From an uncultured Bacteroides sp. (GTDB taxonomy: Bacteria > Bacteroidota > Bacteroidia > Bacteroidales > Bacteroidaceae), in NCBI RefSeq assembly GCF_905207245.1, contig NZ_CAJLKP010000002.1, positions 1 to 64,000 on the forward strand: 64,000 bases of DNA. The letters run 5' to 3'. The position numbers and the translations under genes are program-made. The notes under the pieces were generated by a model. It was not told where the DNA came from, ran no database searches, and was given only the letters and a program-made list of their open reading frames with translations. Positions 34,075-42,072 of the stretch are shown piece by piece. The stretch's first letter is position 1, and every line of letters starts with the position of its first letter.

Positions 34075-35580
34075 ATGAGAAAGATAATTACCGTACTTTT
34101 TTTAGCTGCTTTCTGCATCTGTAGTCAAGCCTATTCGCAAAACCGTGCCGATGAGCAAATGAAACAAGCGCAAGAAAATCTTGCCAAAAAGGAATATATC
34201 AAGGCACGTTACTTATTTTTACAAGCTTATAACGCCTTTTCCTCTCAGGGAAAATATGACAAGGCGGTAGAGTGTGGTGTCAATGCCAGCGCCCTCTACC
34301 ATCGGGAAAATTATTATAAGGAAGCCTTCGAACTGCTGCGCGGCGCCGAACTACTGGTGACCGACGGTGAACAGAAAAGCGGTAAGACCATGCCCGCCCT
34401 GCGTTTCCGCATCAATAAGGAACGCCTGCAAATGTACATCAACCTAAAGAATCCCGCCCGTGCCAAAGAGCAACTGGCTAAGTTGGAAGAGACTGCCAAA
34501 GCATCCCGCAACGATTCTTTGAATAATGACTTGCTCTATACCCAAGCCAATTACTATTACACTTTCGGCATGAACTCACAAGGTGATGCCTACATCAACC
34601 GCCTGATAGGTCAATATAAGGAACAAAAGAACTATGCCAAGGTAGACGAGTCTTATAAAACCCTTATCGACATCGCCCGCAAAGCAAACAACGCCGGACT
34701 GGTGGCACGTACTTATGATAAATACATCCTTTGGACTGATTCTGTAAAGGCCCTCACCGCTCAGGATGAACTAAATGTACTAAAACGGAAATATGAGGAA
34801 AGCCAAGCCACCATTCAGGATAAGGACGACTCACTGAGTGCCAAGCAATATATCATCATCGGGCTATGCGTATTGGCAGCTATTCTTGCCGCCGCATTGG
34901 TAGTGGCAGGCATCGTATTGCTGCGCTTTGTCCTCCTCACCCGGAAACAGAAGAAAGCCATTCAGATAGCCAACGACCACAATGAACTCAAAACCAAGTT
35001 TATCCAGAATATCTCCGCACAAATGGAGCCGACACTGAATACTCTGGATGCAACCCAACCGGGTGTACGCGCATTGAAGGATTTTTCGGAACATATCCAG
35101 GAACTCTCCGAACTGGAGAGCACGCTTTCCGAGGCTTACGAAATGCGCGAAATCAACATCAATACCTTCTGCGAAAGCGTAATGGATAAAATAAAAGCTG
35201 GTTTGAAGCCGGATATAACCACTGCAGTCAATGCTCCGAAACTTAGTGTCAAGACTAATCCGGAGCAACTTGAACGCATCCTGCTCCATCTGCTGAACAA
35301 TGCTGCTGAATTCACTCCGGAAGGTGGAAAAATCTGGTTGGATTTCAAGAAACGCGGTGCGCATACCCACCAATTCATTATCAGCGACACAGGAAGCGGC
35401 ATCCCTGCAGAAGAGCAGGAAAACCTGTTCAAACCTTTCACCGAAGTGAAAGACCTTACACAAGGTGACGGTTTAGGATTGCCTATTTGCTCCCTGATTG
35501 CTACCAAGATGAATGGTAGCCTGACGCTGGATAGCAGTTATACCAAGGGTTGCCGCTTCGTGTTGGAGCTGCATACCTAA
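34075..35580 (+). CDS. Histidine-kinase-like protein lacking the phosphoacceptor His
   Basis: A 501-aa membrane protein. A signal peptide (1-20) is followed by a TPR-like helical periplasmic domain (about 25-250), a membrane helix at 259-284, a dimerisation-like helix, and a HATPase domain with LLHLLNNAAEFTPEGG (N box), DTGSGIP and GDGLGL. In the DHp position, where kinases read NMSHEIRTPLN, it reads NISAQMEPTLN: the His is Ala315 and the adjacent acid is Gln. It cannot be an ordinary phosphotransferring kinase, but ATP binding looks intact. It may be a phosphatase-like partner, a regulator, or use another residue. Confidence 0.9.
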   Translation: MRKIITVLFLAAFCICSQAYSQNRADEQMKQAQENLAKKEYIKARYLFLQAYNAFSSQGKYDKAVECGVNASALYHRENYYKEAFELLRGAELLVTDGEQKSGKTMPALRFRINKERLQMYINLKNPARAKEQLAKLEETAKASRNDSLNNDLLYTQANYYYTFGMNSQGDAYINRLIGQYKEQKNYAKVDESYKTLIDIARKANNAGLVARTYDKYILWTDSVKALTAQDELNVLKRKYEESQATIQDKDDSLSAKQYIIIGLCVLAAILAAALVVAGIVLLRFVLLTRKQKKAIQIANDHNELKTKFIQNISAQMEPTLNTLDATQPGVRALKDFSEHIQELSELESTLSEAYEMREININTFCESVMDKIKAGLKPDITTAVNAPKLSVKTNPEQLERILLHLLNNAAEFTPEGGKIWLDFKKRGAHTHQFIISDTGSGIPAEEQENLFKPFTEVKDLTQGDGLGLPICSLIATKMNGSLTLDSSYTKGCRFVLELHT

Positions 35581-35604
35581 ATTCCACTTCCACATCTTTT
35601 ACAG

Positions 35605-35646
35605 ATTCCTTTTATTTCGGCGATACATCTCCGAAATAAAAGGAAT
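35605..35646. terminator. Strong stem-loop between the kinase-like and TPR genes
   Basis: ATTCCTTTTATTTCGG at 35605-35620 pairs perfectly over 16 bp with 35631-35646 around a 10-nt loop. Its AT-rich foot makes it a likely terminator for the upstream gene. Confidence 0.7.
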
Positions 35647-35669
35647 TAATCTTCCATACGTGCATTACA

Positions 35670-35700
35670 TTGCTTTTATCGTGAGAAAGGGGTACTTTTG
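35670..35700 (+). promoter_or_regulatory. Promoter for the TPR regulator gene
   Basis: TTG at 35670-35672, 20 bp, TACTTTTG at 35693-35700. Transcription would begin near 35707, which excludes the start at 35698 and supports the ATG at 35728. Confidence 0.7.
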
Positions 35701-35727
35701 CATGCTCCAACATCAAAAGATAAGGCA

Positions 35728-37428
35728 ATGAGAGTCAACCCCTTAGCCACATTATTAATTACATCTTGCTTATTAATGGCCTGTACACGTTCCGGACCAA
35801 ATTATAAACTTGTACAAGCTGACTCCCTCATGCAGCAATCTCCCGACAGTGCCCTGCGCTTTTTACAGAAAATTGAGCCGGAAGAATTAAAATCATTAGG
35901 AGACAGGGCATATTATGCGCTGTTGGTGACGCAGGCACAAGAAAAAAACTACATCTTCCAAACAGAAGATTCTCTGATATGCATAGCAGTGCAATACTAC
36001 GACTCTATAAAAGATGTATCCATGCAAGCACAAGCATACTATTATTGGGGATGTATCCGGAGAGATAAAAGTGACTACCCGGAAGCTTTAAAAAAGTTTT
36101 TCACAGCCATAACTTATGCCAAAGAGACTTCTAGCTATAAATTAGCCGGATATATATACAACAATATAGCGAATTTATATTATTCACAAAAATTGAATGA
36201 ACAAGCTGATTCAATCTATCAAATTACAGAAAAACTGGCAATTCAAGAAAAAGACTCTAACCTTTGGGCAGATGTATTATCACAACGAGGCATGATTGAT
36301 ATCAGAAAAGGGAAAGAATACTATCACAAAGCAGAGCAGAAATTACTCCAGGCTTTCGAAATATCCCACCGAACTAATCATAGAAACATGATGGCCAAAA
36401 CAGCTTACTCATTAAGCCTACTGTACGGACGCATGAATATGGGCGAAAAAGCTATAGAATTTGCCAAACTCAACATTAGCAATCAGAACAATTTAAATGT
36501 AATAGATAGAGCTTATTTAGTTTTAGGCGACGCTTACTATAAAATCGCTCAATATGATTCTGCTTCAACTTATTTGCAAAAAAGCCTTTGCAGTGAAGAT
36601 GATTACACAAAGGCAGGTGCCTATATGCGCTTAGCCGACATAGCCAAAAAACAAGGCAAATTAGAAATAGCACTTGAAATGGAAAGAAAGTATTCTGCTT
36701 ATCTGGACAGTGCCCAACAGAGACAACAAAGTAGTGCAATTGTTACCACCGAAAAGAACATATTAATACAGCGCAAACAATTAGAATATAAAACAAACTT
36801 AAATCAATCGTGCTATTATATGATTATAGGAGTGGTATTCTTCCTTTCACTATTCTTTATATTATGGAAAATGCATAAGAAAGAAGTAATCAACTTCAAG
36901 CGAAAAGAAATAGAATTGAATGAAAAATTAGAGAATCTACTCCTACAGAAAAATGAGCAAATCAACCGCCTGCAAAAAGAAATAGAATTGTATAACCATA
37001 GCCAAGTAGAAAAGCAGACATTAAAAGAGGAATTGAGTGTCTTAAAAACAGAACGGCAAGCATTACTTAATGAATCTTACGAACATTCGAAAGTATATGT
37101 GAAGATGAAACGCATCATCCAATCATATAAAAAAACAGATAAGTCGAGTGAACACTTCGATGAAGAAGACTGGAGGCAATTAATTGCCGAAACCGATATA
37201 CGTTGGGATAATATAACCTTGCGTCTGGCAACAAAGTACCCTTTATCTCAAGATGAAATACATCTTTGCTGCCTATATCTGACAGATATACCGACCAGTC
37301 ATTTCAGGTATATAATGGAATGTAGCAGAGATGCCATCTATAAAAAGACCAAGAGAATATTGGAACAGAAAATGGAATGTTCTGAAAAATCGACTACTCT
37401 TCGTGATATATTGGAGAAATTCCAATAA
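35728..37428 (+). CDS. TPR lipoprotein/membrane regulator with C-terminal coiled coil
   Basis: A 566-aa protein. The signal peptide ends in LMAC, so it is probably lipidated or has a cleaved leader. TPR repeats run from about 25 to 345, with repeated YxxxxxxxxxxxxYxxA helices. A membrane helix lies near 370-390 (MIIGVVFFLSLFFILW), then a long coiled coil and a C-terminal globular domain of about 110 residues with Trp and aromatic positions. This layout is common in Bacteroides TPR regulators, whose C-termini resemble atypical DNA-binding domains. Lower GC than its neighbours. It lies upstream of a secreted DUF3244 protein and a VKOR fusion and may control them. Confidence 0.8.
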   Translation: MRVNPLATLLITSCLLMACTRSGPNYKLVQADSLMQQSPDSALRFLQKIEPEELKSLGDRAYYALLVTQAQEKNYIFQTEDSLICIAVQYYDSIKDVSMQAQAYYYWGCIRRDKSDYPEALKKFFTAITYAKETSSYKLAGYIYNNIANLYYSQKLNEQADSIYQITEKLAIQEKDSNLWADVLSQRGMIDIRKGKEYYHKAEQKLLQAFEISHRTNHRNMMAKTAYSLSLLYGRMNMGEKAIEFAKLNISNQNNLNVIDRAYLVLGDAYYKIAQYDSASTYLQKSLCSEDDYTKAGAYMRLADIAKKQGKLEIALEMERKYSAYLDSAQQRQQSSAIVTTEKNILIQRKQLEYKTNLNQSCYYMIIGVVFFLSLFFILWKMHKKEVINFKRKEIELNEKLENLLLQKNEQINRLQKEIELYNHSQVEKQTLKEELSVLKTERQALLNESYEHSKVYVKMKRIIQSYKKTDKSSEHFDEEDWRQLIAETDIRWDNITLRLATKYPLSQDEIHLCCLYLTDIPTSHFRYIMECSRDAIYKKTKRILEQKMECSEKSTTLRDILEKFQ

Positions 37429-37463
37429 AAACAAGAGAAAATCAGCCGATAATAAAGTCTTTC

Positions 37464-37519
37464 CCTACTTTTCTACACTTTTTATACACTTTTATTGGAT
37501 AAATTCTCTCTAAATTTGC
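37464..37519 (+). promoter_or_regulatory. Candidate repeats and promoter before the DUF3244 gene
   Basis: Three ACTTTT direct repeats at 37467, 37477 and 37488 (10 and 11 bp apart) lie just upstream of a TAAATTTG -7 element at 37512-37519. They could be activator sites for the TPR regulator encoded upstream. Confidence 0.4.
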
Positions 37520-37549
37520 CACCGTCATAACAAATTAAAAGTATATCTT

Positions 37550-37942
37550 ATGAAAAAGTTATTATTTGTATTTTTTGTGTTAGCAGTAGTATTGGGCAAT
37601 GCTCCTTTGCAAGCCCAGCATTTTTCAATGGTCGGCGATGACGAGAGAGAGATTCCTCTGGATCCGGCAGGTCCTAAAGAAGGAGGTCCGGTAGCGCGGA
37701 GTATCATCATCCAGCCTGCCAAAGCTTACATCTGTGATGATGTGATAAGCGTGGCTTTCAATAAAGAAATGCCTGCTGTCAGTGTTTCAATTACGGATGC
37801 CTCTACAGGGGTAACTGTTCATTCCGAAACTTATTTCAGCCCCACGCTTGTCACCATAGACTTAAGCGCCAAAGAACCGGGAGAATATTGCCTGGAAATT
37901 GTATCTGGAGAAGTCCGGTTAAGCGGATACTTCACACTCTAA
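37550..37942 (+). CDS. DUF3244 family secreted protein
   Basis: A 130-aa exported protein. A type I signal peptide of about 23 residues ends near LQAQ. The mature part (about 107 residues) has Ig-like beta strands typical of DUF3244 proteins (SIIIQPAKAYICDDVISVAF and GEYCLEIVSGEVRLSGYFTL; cores only). It contains exactly two cysteines, one in YICDD and one in EYCLE, which could form one disulfide. The gene is followed 45 bp later by a VKOR-thioredoxin fusion, a disulfide-forming enzyme. Function unknown; a secreted signal or adhesin-like domain is possible. Confidence 0.8.
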   Translation: MKKLLFVFFVLAVVLGNAPLQAQHFSMVGDDEREIPLDPAGPKEGGPVARSIIIQPAKAYICDDVISVAFNKEMPAVSVSITDASTGVTVHSETYFSPTLVTIDLSAKEPGEYCLEIVSGEVRLSGYFTL

Positions 37943-37987
37943 ACAGAACAAAACCCAACCTAAACTTTAACTTTTTAAATCAAGACT

Positions 37988-39523
37988 ATGCTGGGAGTTG
38001 ATAATGCCACCAGTGAAGTAGTCCATCACTTTTTACGGTCGCTGACCGTAAAAGTGAGCAAGACTACCGTATGCCGTTTGCTCAACCATCCGTTGGGCAA
38101 CACAATGCAAGGTATCAGCGATGCCTTAGATGTACTTCATGTAAAGAACGCAGTTTGCCAACTTCAACCCAACTATCTGGAGAAGTTGCGCCCCCCGTTC
38201 ATCACTCAATTGGAAACAAGCCATTCCACATTCTGCCTTGTCGAAAGGATAGAAAAGGACCATCTCATCATCACCACACCCGAAGCCAGCCACATGTCAA
38301 TGAGCAAAAGCCTCTTCAGGTATCAATGGACGGGGGCTGTCCTGCTGGGTGAAACTACGAAGGATACGGTTCGTGAGTCCCACTGCCTGCTCAGGAACAT
38401 GGATTACATATGCAGGCAGCACAAAATCCTGATTGCCGGAATCATCTGCCTGATTTTGGTCTTCTCCTCCGTCTGGAGCAAGCACTATCCGGCAGGATTG
38501 CCACTTTATCTTTTCTCACTGAGCTGCGGCATGCTTATTTCCACTGCCATCCTATATAAGGAAGTGGTAGACAACCATTTCTTACATCGGTTCTGCCACA
38601 TAGGCAAAGCTGTGAATTGCAATGAAGTGCTCAGTTCCAAAGGTGCGCAGATAGCAGGAATAGGTATTGGAGAATTGTCTTGGATGTACTTCACGACCAT
38701 GTTTTTCTTCACAGCCGTTTGTCCTGAAGAGTTCCATTGTCTGGCGGCTATTTTGGGTTTCGTGGCAATTGCATTTACGGTATATTCCATCATATACCAA
38801 GTATTCTTTATTCACAGGATCTGCCTGTTCTGCATCCTCACCACTTTCACGGTCTGGATGACCGCCATATCACTTTATACCATAAGGAATAACTTTGAAT
38901 GGAAGTTTTCAATCCGGATTGTCTTCTCCCTGATTGCGGTAGCTACTATCTGCCTGATATGCTGGATACAAGCCAAAGCTCTTGTTTCGTCTGATAAAGA
39001 GAAACATGTATTGAAGGCTCAGTTATCTGGTTTACTCAACCCGGCTACTTTCGGGAAACTGTTATCACTAAAGCCCAAAGTCAGAGGAATGATTCATCCG
39101 GACATAGCGTTGCACAATTCTGTCAGCAACGTCCAAAAACGACTGATGATAGTTGTCAACCCCAACTGTAAAGCATGTGCCAGGGTACACCACCATATCC
39201 GTGAAGTTCCATCTGATATAGCCATATCCTTAGTCATACTCACAAACGACCGCTTGGGCGTACATGTGGCGCAAACCATCCTGTCCGCTTATCTTTCCGA
39301 GGGTTGGGACAGGGCCACTTACTTGCTGGAAGAATGGTATGAAACCCAGGAGATACCGGGAATAGAGAGGTATGACATTACCGAACTTGCCAAACTGCTT
39401 TGGAGGCAGCAACAAGAGTATTGCCAACGGAATAACATCGGCCATACGCCGGCAGTCATCATCAACGGGCATTATATGCCAAGTGTTTATCAGTTGACGG
39501 AGCTGAAGTATGTATTAGTGTAG
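37988..39523 (+). CDS. Fusion of degenerate C39-like domain, VKOR and thioredoxin-like domain
   Basis: A 511-aa membrane protein. Residues 1-120 resemble the C39 peptidase domain of peptide exporters (LNHPLGNTMQGISDAL, HSTFCLVERI, QWTGAVLL) but lack the catalytic DCG motif, so it should bind without cutting. Residues 145-330 form a VKOR domain of several helices with loop cysteines C203 and C211 and the active CLFC at 279-282. A C-terminal thioredoxin-like domain has CKAC at 394-397. It should make disulfides in exported proteins, perhaps the neighbouring DUF3244 protein. The N-terminal domain could hold the substrate. Confidence 0.85.
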   Translation: MLGVDNATSEVVHHFLRSLTVKVSKTTVCRLLNHPLGNTMQGISDALDVLHVKNAVCQLQPNYLEKLRPPFITQLETSHSTFCLVERIEKDHLIITTPEASHMSMSKSLFRYQWTGAVLLGETTKDTVRESHCLLRNMDYICRQHKILIAGIICLILVFSSVWSKHYPAGLPLYLFSLSCGMLISTAILYKEVVDNHFLHRFCHIGKAVNCNEVLSSKGAQIAGIGIGELSWMYFTTMFFFTAVCPEEFHCLAAILGFVAIAFTVYSIIYQVFFIHRICLFCILTTFTVWMTAISLYTIRNNFEWKFSIRIVFSLIAVATICLICWIQAKALVSSDKEKHVLKAQLSGLLNPATFGKLLSLKPKVRGMIHPDIALHNSVSNVQKRLMIVVNPNCKACARVHHHIREVPSDIAISLVILTNDRLGVHVAQTILSAYLSEGWDRATYLLEEWYETQEIPGIERYDITELAKLLWRQQQEYCQRNNIGHTPAVIINGHYMPSVYQLTELKYVLV

Positions 39524-39541
39524 GTATCCTATAACATCCTC

Positions 39542-39629
39542 AGAATTGCCATCTTCTTGCCACCGCCTTGGCAATCTTTTGCCACCGTATTGGCAAAGTC
39601 TTGCCAAGGCGGTGGCAAAATGTTGGCAA
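39542..39629. repeat. 11-bp phased array, TTGCC/GGCAA family (array D)
   Basis: Eight consecutive 11-mers carry TTGCC or GGCAA in constant positions. They form perfect 18-bp dyads TTGCCA-CCGCCT-TGGCAA, TTGCCA-CCGTAT-TGGCAA and TTGCCA-AGGCGG-TGGCAA at 22-bp period; the first and third are exact reverse complements of each other. The array lies between the VKOR fusion and the convergent DUF418 gene, 18 bp after the former's stop. An AACGGAGCG/CGCTCCGTT stem follows near 39673-39711. Confidence 0.85.
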
Positions 39630-39740
39630 AACTATCAAACTTTCGGGCACAGCAGAAGTCATGACAGACGAACGGAGCGTAACTGCACGTTTGCTCAGTC
39701 CGCTCCGTTATCTATGGGAGAAATATCTCTGAAATATTTT

Positions 39741-40910
39741 CTATTTCAACCAGGTCGCCCGTTTCCACAAGTACTCCAACGGTCCATGAGCATGCCGCTT
39801 CATCCACCAGCAACAGAAAGCAAACTGGACGAAGAAAAGAAGCACACCCACCAGGAAACTGGCAGTAATACCCAACTGAGAGTGCATGGCAAGTCCCCAA
39901 TTATAGAAAATCAGCGAGCCGATGATGCTTTGGGTAATATAGTTGGTGAGACTCATCTTGCCATAAGGAGTAATCTTCATCAACCATCTGTGCAAGTTCG
40001 TCCGGTAGAAAGCAAAAATGACGCCTGACACCAGTATCAGCATAAATGAGAACTTGGAAAGTGAGGTAATGATAAGGGAGAGAGGCGCAAGAATAGATTT
40101 ATTAGTAATAAAGTCCGGAAGCATATTGCCCAATCCGTACAGAGGGAAGAAAGCGATAAGGGCACCACAAAGCACCTTATTCCATACTTTCAGGTTTTCT
40201 TTCAGGAAAAGTCCCCGACGCCCTATCAGCAGACCGAACAAGAAGAGAGCAGCAGTCTGGAATACGCGTCCGTGATCCCATGCCCAGGCAAGGCTGGCAA
40301 TCTGACCTTCCCACAGGTTCACACGCAGAGTTTCGAGGAATGTGCCGTGGCTCTGTACCTGAAAAGCAGCTCCCCAGTAACTGCCCGTCGGAATGGAAGG
40401 AGTCACAAAAGAGGAATCTATGCAAGCACGTATCACATAATAAAGTGGCAATGGCTGCATCAACAACACACAAGCCAGGACGAATAACCATTTATCTTTC
40501 AATCGGCAAGTAAGTGGCAAAATAAAACCTACCAAAGAGTAGAGCACCAGTACTTCGGCAGTAAAGAATGCAGCGTTTATATTACCAAAAATGAATAACA
40601 GCACTAACCGCCAGCAGAAACGCAAACGAAAATCCTTGCCGCGCATACGCTGGTTATTGTCCTGAATGAAGAAGCTGAAACCAAACAGCAAGGCAAAAAC
40701 AGCATAAGCCTTCCCTCCAAACATAAAGAAAAGCCCGTCCCATATCGCCTTATCCGAAAAGTTGAGCCAAGCGCTCTGGGTAGATGTATCGGGAAACGAA
40801 TAGAAATTGAAATGCTCGATAGAATGTAATACAATGATGCCCATAACGGCCAGTCCGCGCAGCACGTCGGCTACATCAATACGCGTGTGTTCTCCTAATT
40901 TTTGTACCAT
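39741..40910 (-). CDS. DUF418 family membrane protein
   Basis: A 389-aa inner membrane protein with about ten helices. The N-terminal RIDVADVLRGLAVMGIIVLHS pattern (core DVLRGLA) and the C-terminal DUF418 region with TPYGKMSLTNYITQSI and FYNWGL define the YeiB-like family. The HEGxxGP-like tail is seen as KRHAHGPLEYLWKRATW. Function is not established; these proteins are thought to be acyltransferase-related transporters or enzymes. It is monocistronic and convergent with the VKOR fusion across array D. A TATATTTG -7 element lies on the minus strand at 40958-40965. Confidence 0.9.
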   Translation of the reverse strand: MVQKLGEHTRIDVADVLRGLAVMGIIVLHSIEHFNFYSFPDTSTQSAWLNFSDKAIWDGLFFMFGGKAYAVFALLFGFSFFIQDNNQRMRGKDFRLRFCWRLVLLFIFGNINAAFFTAEVLVLYSLVGFILPLTCRLKDKWLFVLACVLLMQPLPLYYVIRACIDSSFVTPSIPTGSYWGAAFQVQSHGTFLETLRVNLWEGQIASLAWAWDHGRVFQTAALFLFGLLIGRRGLFLKENLKVWNKVLCGALIAFFPLYGLGNMLPDFITNKSILAPLSLIITSLSKFSFMLILVSGVIFAFYRTNLHRWLMKITPYGKMSLTNYITQSIIGSLIFYNWGLAMHSQLGITASFLVGVLLFFVQFAFCCWWMKRHAHGPLEYLWKRATWLK

Positions 40911-41090
40911 ATTATTATAAGTTCATTAGCAATCAGCCTTTGTTAATGTTAAAATCGCAAATATAGAATTTATAATCCACTTTTGTGTTCAAATTCCCAA
41001 TTTCTTCCAGAATTGCCCGCCATCTTTGCAATATAATCAGTAATAATCTGATAAAACAATGACATTAATAACTCTAAAAAACAAATAGCA

Positions 41091-41972
41091 ATGAAACTAA
41101 AAATGTATTTCGCCCTGTTGGCTATGGGTATGATAGGCCTGCAAAGTTGCAGCAACGACGATGACGATGACCTCCCAAGTTCTAAAGTTCCCGAAGCTGT
41201 ACGCAATGCGTTCGACAGCAGCTTCTCTAACACAGCTAATCTGAGTTGGGAAACCAAAACCGTTGCGAAAGGACAATACTACAAAGCGGAGTTCAACAAC
41301 AAGAGTGACAACGGTTATAAAACAGAAGCCTGGTACACCGCAGACGGCGCCTGGTACATGACTGAAACGGAAATGCCGTACAATGTCATTCCGCAAGCCG
41401 TGAAAACTTCTTTCGAGAGCAGTGAATATGCTTCCTGGAAAAGAGACAATGAAGTGGATCGCATTGAGCGTAATGCTGTGAAAGAAATTATCTATATCAT
41501 TGAAGTGGAATCTCCTCAGGATGTAGATATGGATTTGCATTATTCGGCAGACGGCATCCTCGTCAAAGCCGTAAATGATGATGGTGACGGCGATAATGAA
41601 TCGCTACTGCCGGATGCACCGTCGGAAATGGTGACTGCTGCCACAGAATTTATACAGAAGAATTATCCCAATGCCCGCATCATCGAAATCGAAGCAGAGC
41701 ACGGAATGATAGAAATCGATATTATACACGACAACCAGAGCAAAGAAGTATTGCTTAGCACAATATATGAATGGATTTCAACTTCATGGGATGTATATAC
41801 GCTTCCGGCAAAGGTGACAGAAGCCATCAAAGCTTCACAATACAACGGTTATGTAGTGGACGATACCGAATATTTTGAAACTCCTGCCGGAAATTATTAT
41901 CTGGTGGAACTGGAACAAGGAAAGAATGAGGTGAAAGTTAAAATCACGGAAGACGGAGAATTTATAGGATAA
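41091..41972 (+). CDS. PepSY-like (BT0923 type) lipoprotein
   Basis: A 293-aa lipoprotein; the signal peptide ends GLQSC followed by an Asp-rich linker. The body has tandem PepSY-like alpha+beta repeats: VPEAVRNAFDSSF, IPQAVKTSFESSEYASWK, and later APSEMVTAATEFIQKNYPNA and LPAKVTEAIKASQYNGY. Each unit starts with Pro and a helix that leads into strands with Trp. Such periplasmic proteins may bind peptides, inhibitors or metals, but no function is known. It is monocistronic. A widespread-type hairpin follows at 42003-42038. Confidence 0.88.
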   Translation: MKLKMYFALLAMGMIGLQSCSNDDDDDLPSSKVPEAVRNAFDSSFSNTANLSWETKTVAKGQYYKAEFNNKSDNGYKTEAWYTADGAWYMTETEMPYNVIPQAVKTSFESSEYASWKRDNEVDRIERNAVKEIIYIIEVESPQDVDMDLHYSADGILVKAVNDDGDGDNESLLPDAPSEMVTAATEFIQKNYPNARIIEIEAEHGMIEIDIIHDNQSKEVLLSTIYEWISTSWDVYTLPAKVTEAIKASQYNGYVVDDTEYFETPAGNYYLVELEQGKNEVKVKITEDGEFIG

Positions 41973-42002
41973 CTATAAATAAACTAAATGATAATCAGCA
42001 CC

Positions 42003-42038
42003 ATCTGTCATCCTGAGCATAGTCGAAGGATGACAGAT
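42003..42038. repeat. Extragenic palindrome of the TGTCATCCTGAG type
   Basis: ATCTGTCATCCT at 42003-42014 pairs with AGGATGACAGAT at 42027-42038; the loop reads GAGCATAGTCGA. This resembles a palindrome common in Bacteroidetes genomes and lies between two convergent genes, where it could be a terminator. Confidence 0.7.
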
Positions 42039-42072
42039 AGTACATAAATGCAGATAATATTATTTCAAACTA

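Noticed and set aside
39546..40028. 160-aa plus-strand ORF downstream of the VKOR fusion
   Set aside because: It translates the 11-bp array and the antisense of the DUF418 gene; its composition is not protein-like.
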